DNA from: Parapedobacter luteus
GTDB lineage: Bacteria > Bacteroidota > Bacteroidia > Sphingobacteriales > Sphingobacteriaceae
Length of the DNA: 64,000 bases
NCBI RefSeq assembly: GCF_900168055.1
Contig: NZ_FUYS01000001.1
Location: 186,001-250,000 of the forward strand
Direction: 5' to 3'
A program made the translations under genes and the position numbers. The notes below the pieces were generated by a model. That model did not search any database. It was not told where the DNA came from and saw only the letters and a list, made by a program, of their open reading frames with translations. Positions within the stretch are counted from its first letter, which is position 1; every line of letters begins with the position of its first letter. Below, piece after piece: positions 62,929-64,000 of this stretch.

Positions 62929-63591
62929 CTATCTGAGATCGACGATTTCCATTCCCGGATAGTCGCTTTGTTTAAATGTAAATTTATTGGCAGGGATGGG
63001 GGCGTTGGCCTTGGTGTTTTTGATGGCGTAATGATATTTGATTCCACTCTTGTCAAAAATAGTGGCGTCATGTATCAGGTTGGTTGTCTTATTGATCCGT
63101 AGTTTGATTTTGAAATAAGGTGCACTGGTGTCCTCAGGCGAAAGTTCGACTACCTGCAATGGTATATTTCCCGATCGTTCGTCAGGTGCAGAAACATATT
63201 TATATCCGCTGTTATAGAACGAAAAGATATTGATTGGAGAGATGGAGCCTCCCGATTGATCGACATCCGTCACCTGGACTTCCTGCTCTTCTTTAAGTAC
63301 CATCCATTGCGTTTTGCCATCGCTGATAATGTCTTGGCCGGACGTCATAATGTGGTACTTACCTGCAGCGCCCTCCATATATATGGCGCCGGACTCGGTA
63401 TAGCTGTCCGTTTGTTGGGGTTGCTGTACGGTAAGGGTAAAATATGCCTGAATGGATTTATATCCTTCATATGTTTTGCTTACTTTATTGAGTAAGGTCT
63501 TAGCCGCGGCATCGGTCTGTGCGTGGCTTGGTGCGTTAATCATCACCAAGAAAACTAACCACAGACTGGCACGATAAATTGCGCTATTCAT
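62929..63591 (-). CDS. lolA: Outer membrane lipoprotein carrier LolA-like protein
   Basis: 220 aa with a signal peptide (to SHAQ). The half-barrel LolA fold is suggested by LNKVSKTYEGYKSIQAYFTLTV, QDIISDGKTQWMVL and IFSFYNSGYKY, with the C-terminal FTFKQSDYPGMEIVDLR. It would shuttle lipoproteins from the inner to the outer membrane, an important task given the many lipoproteins of this genome. It begins four bases after ftsK, an arrangement often seen in Bacteroidota. Confidence 0.87.
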   Translation of the reverse strand: MNSAIYRASLWLVFLVMINAPSHAQTDAAAKTLLNKVSKTYEGYKSIQAYFTLTVQQPQQTDSYTESGAIYMEGAAGKYHIMTSGQDIISDGKTQWMVLKEEQEVQVTDVDQSGGSISPINIFSFYNSGYKYVSAPDERSGNIPLQVVELSPEDTSAPYFKIKLRINKTTNLIHDATIFDKSGIKYHYAIKNTKANAPIPANKFTFKQSDYPGMEIVDLR

Positions 63592-63595
63592 TTTC

Positions 63596-64000
63596 CTAAT
63601 CTTTCTTTAACCCATCCAAAAACTGTTCCAATGAGTATTCGTCGGGAAAGAGCACTTCCCGGGCCTTGCTGCCTTCAAACGGGCCGACGATACCTGCGGC
63701 CTCCAACTGGTCAATAATCCTTCCTGCTCGGTTATAACCGAGTTTCAGCTTGCGCTGAATGAGTGAGGTAGAGCCCTGTTGATGCAACACGACTAAACGG
63801 GCCGCATCCTCAAACATTGAGTCGCGGTCTTGCATGTCAAAATCTTCAACGCCACCGTCACCGTCTTCGCCTACATATTCAGGTAGGAGCAAGGCTGACG
63901 GATAACCGCGTTGGTTGCCGATATAGTCGGATATTTCTTCCACCTCAGGGGTGTCTACGAAAGCACATTGTATCCGAATGAGGTCACTGCCGGTAGCCAG
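63596..64000 (-). CDS. ftsK: FtsK/SpoIIIE DNA translocase, C-terminal part
   Basis: The frame runs off the right edge; the GTG at 63943 is internal. The visible 134 residues cover the end of the motor domain (LATGSDLIRIQCAFVDTPEV) and the C-terminal gamma winged-helix domain (STSLIQRKLKLGYNRAGRIIDQLEAAGIVGPFEG) that reads KOPS-like sequences and activates XerCD recombination at dif. It ends in the normal REVLF-type tail plus a short extension. It pumps chromosomal DNA at the division septum. Confidence 0.95.
   Translation of the reverse strand: MATGSDLIRIQCAFVDTPEVEEISDYIGNQRGYPSALLLPEYVGEDGDGGVEDFDMQDRDSMFEDAARLVVLHQQGSTSLIQRKLKLGYNRAGRIIDQLEAAGIVGPFEGSKAREVLFPDEYSLEQFLDGLKKD

Overview
The window looks like one chromosomal stretch of a Bacteroidota bacterium, most likely a Sphingobacteriaceae member; Parapedobacter-like is a guess from the roughly 50% GC and gene content. 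Supporting signs are four SusC/SusD-type genes, many lipoproteins with short lipoboxes, absence of Shine-Dalgarno sequences, promoters of the Bacteroidota type (TTG, 17-23 nt spacer, TAnnTTTG), and the order tRNA-Thr/Tyr/Gly/Thr-tuf-tRNA-Trp-secE-nusG-rplKAJL-rpoBC.

Region 1 (1-21963) is a polysaccharide-utilisation-type locus, all on the + strand. It holds a post-proline S9 peptidase (cut by the left edge), a GH97 glycosidase, a DUF6055 HExxH metallopeptidase-like protein, a very large GH43 protein with accessory modules, a SusC/SusD pair, and three lipoproteins that each end in a DUF4859-type module (one also carries a fasciclin domain, one a second DUF6055 metallopeptidase domain). It ends with a LamG-Ig-GH127/GH146 beta-L-arabinofuranosidase. 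Arabinofuranosidases, an alpha-galactosidase-like GH97, two metallopeptidases and a post-proline peptidase together suggest a glycoprotein substrate. Plant hydroxyproline-rich glycoproteins such as extensin fit best. This is inference.

Region 2 (22015-27350) holds a DUF2683/ParE-type toxin-antitoxin pair with a promoter so close that the mRNA may be leaderless, an M1 metallopeptidase, a cluster of inverted and direct repeats, and a DUF5695 protein on the - strand.

Region 3 (27575-34902) holds a second SusC/SusD pair, with susC broken by a one-base deletion in a G run, followed by a terminator and an iron-complex-type TonB receptor.

Region 4 (34904-44460) starts with an AraC regulator divergent from a three-gene operon: a ketose 3-epimerase-like enzyme, a Gfo/Idh/MocA oxidoreductase, and a large lipoprotein joining ThuA, a PVC-type dehydrogenase propeller, HEAT-like repeats, a LamG-like domain and a C-terminal cupredoxin. 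It resembles keto-sugar metabolism clusters. A DUF6644/DUF6152 pair and an unknown lipoprotein follow, then an Omp85-type barrel at 44461-45621.

Region 5 (45711-59129) is the core translation/transcription block: four tRNAs, tuf, tRNA-Trp, secE, nusG, rplK, rplA, rplJ, rplL, rpoB and rpoC, with two clear promoters, a palindrome pair after tuf, a hairpin before rpoB and a strong terminator after rpoC.

Region 6 (59207-64000) is housekeeping: a TIGR01212 radical SAM protein, a MazG-like pyrophosphohydrolase, an RluB-type pseudouridine synthase with a long basic N-terminus, a lytic transglycosylase, LolA and the C-terminus of FtsK. I saw no CRISPR array, insertion sequence, rRNA or phage gene.
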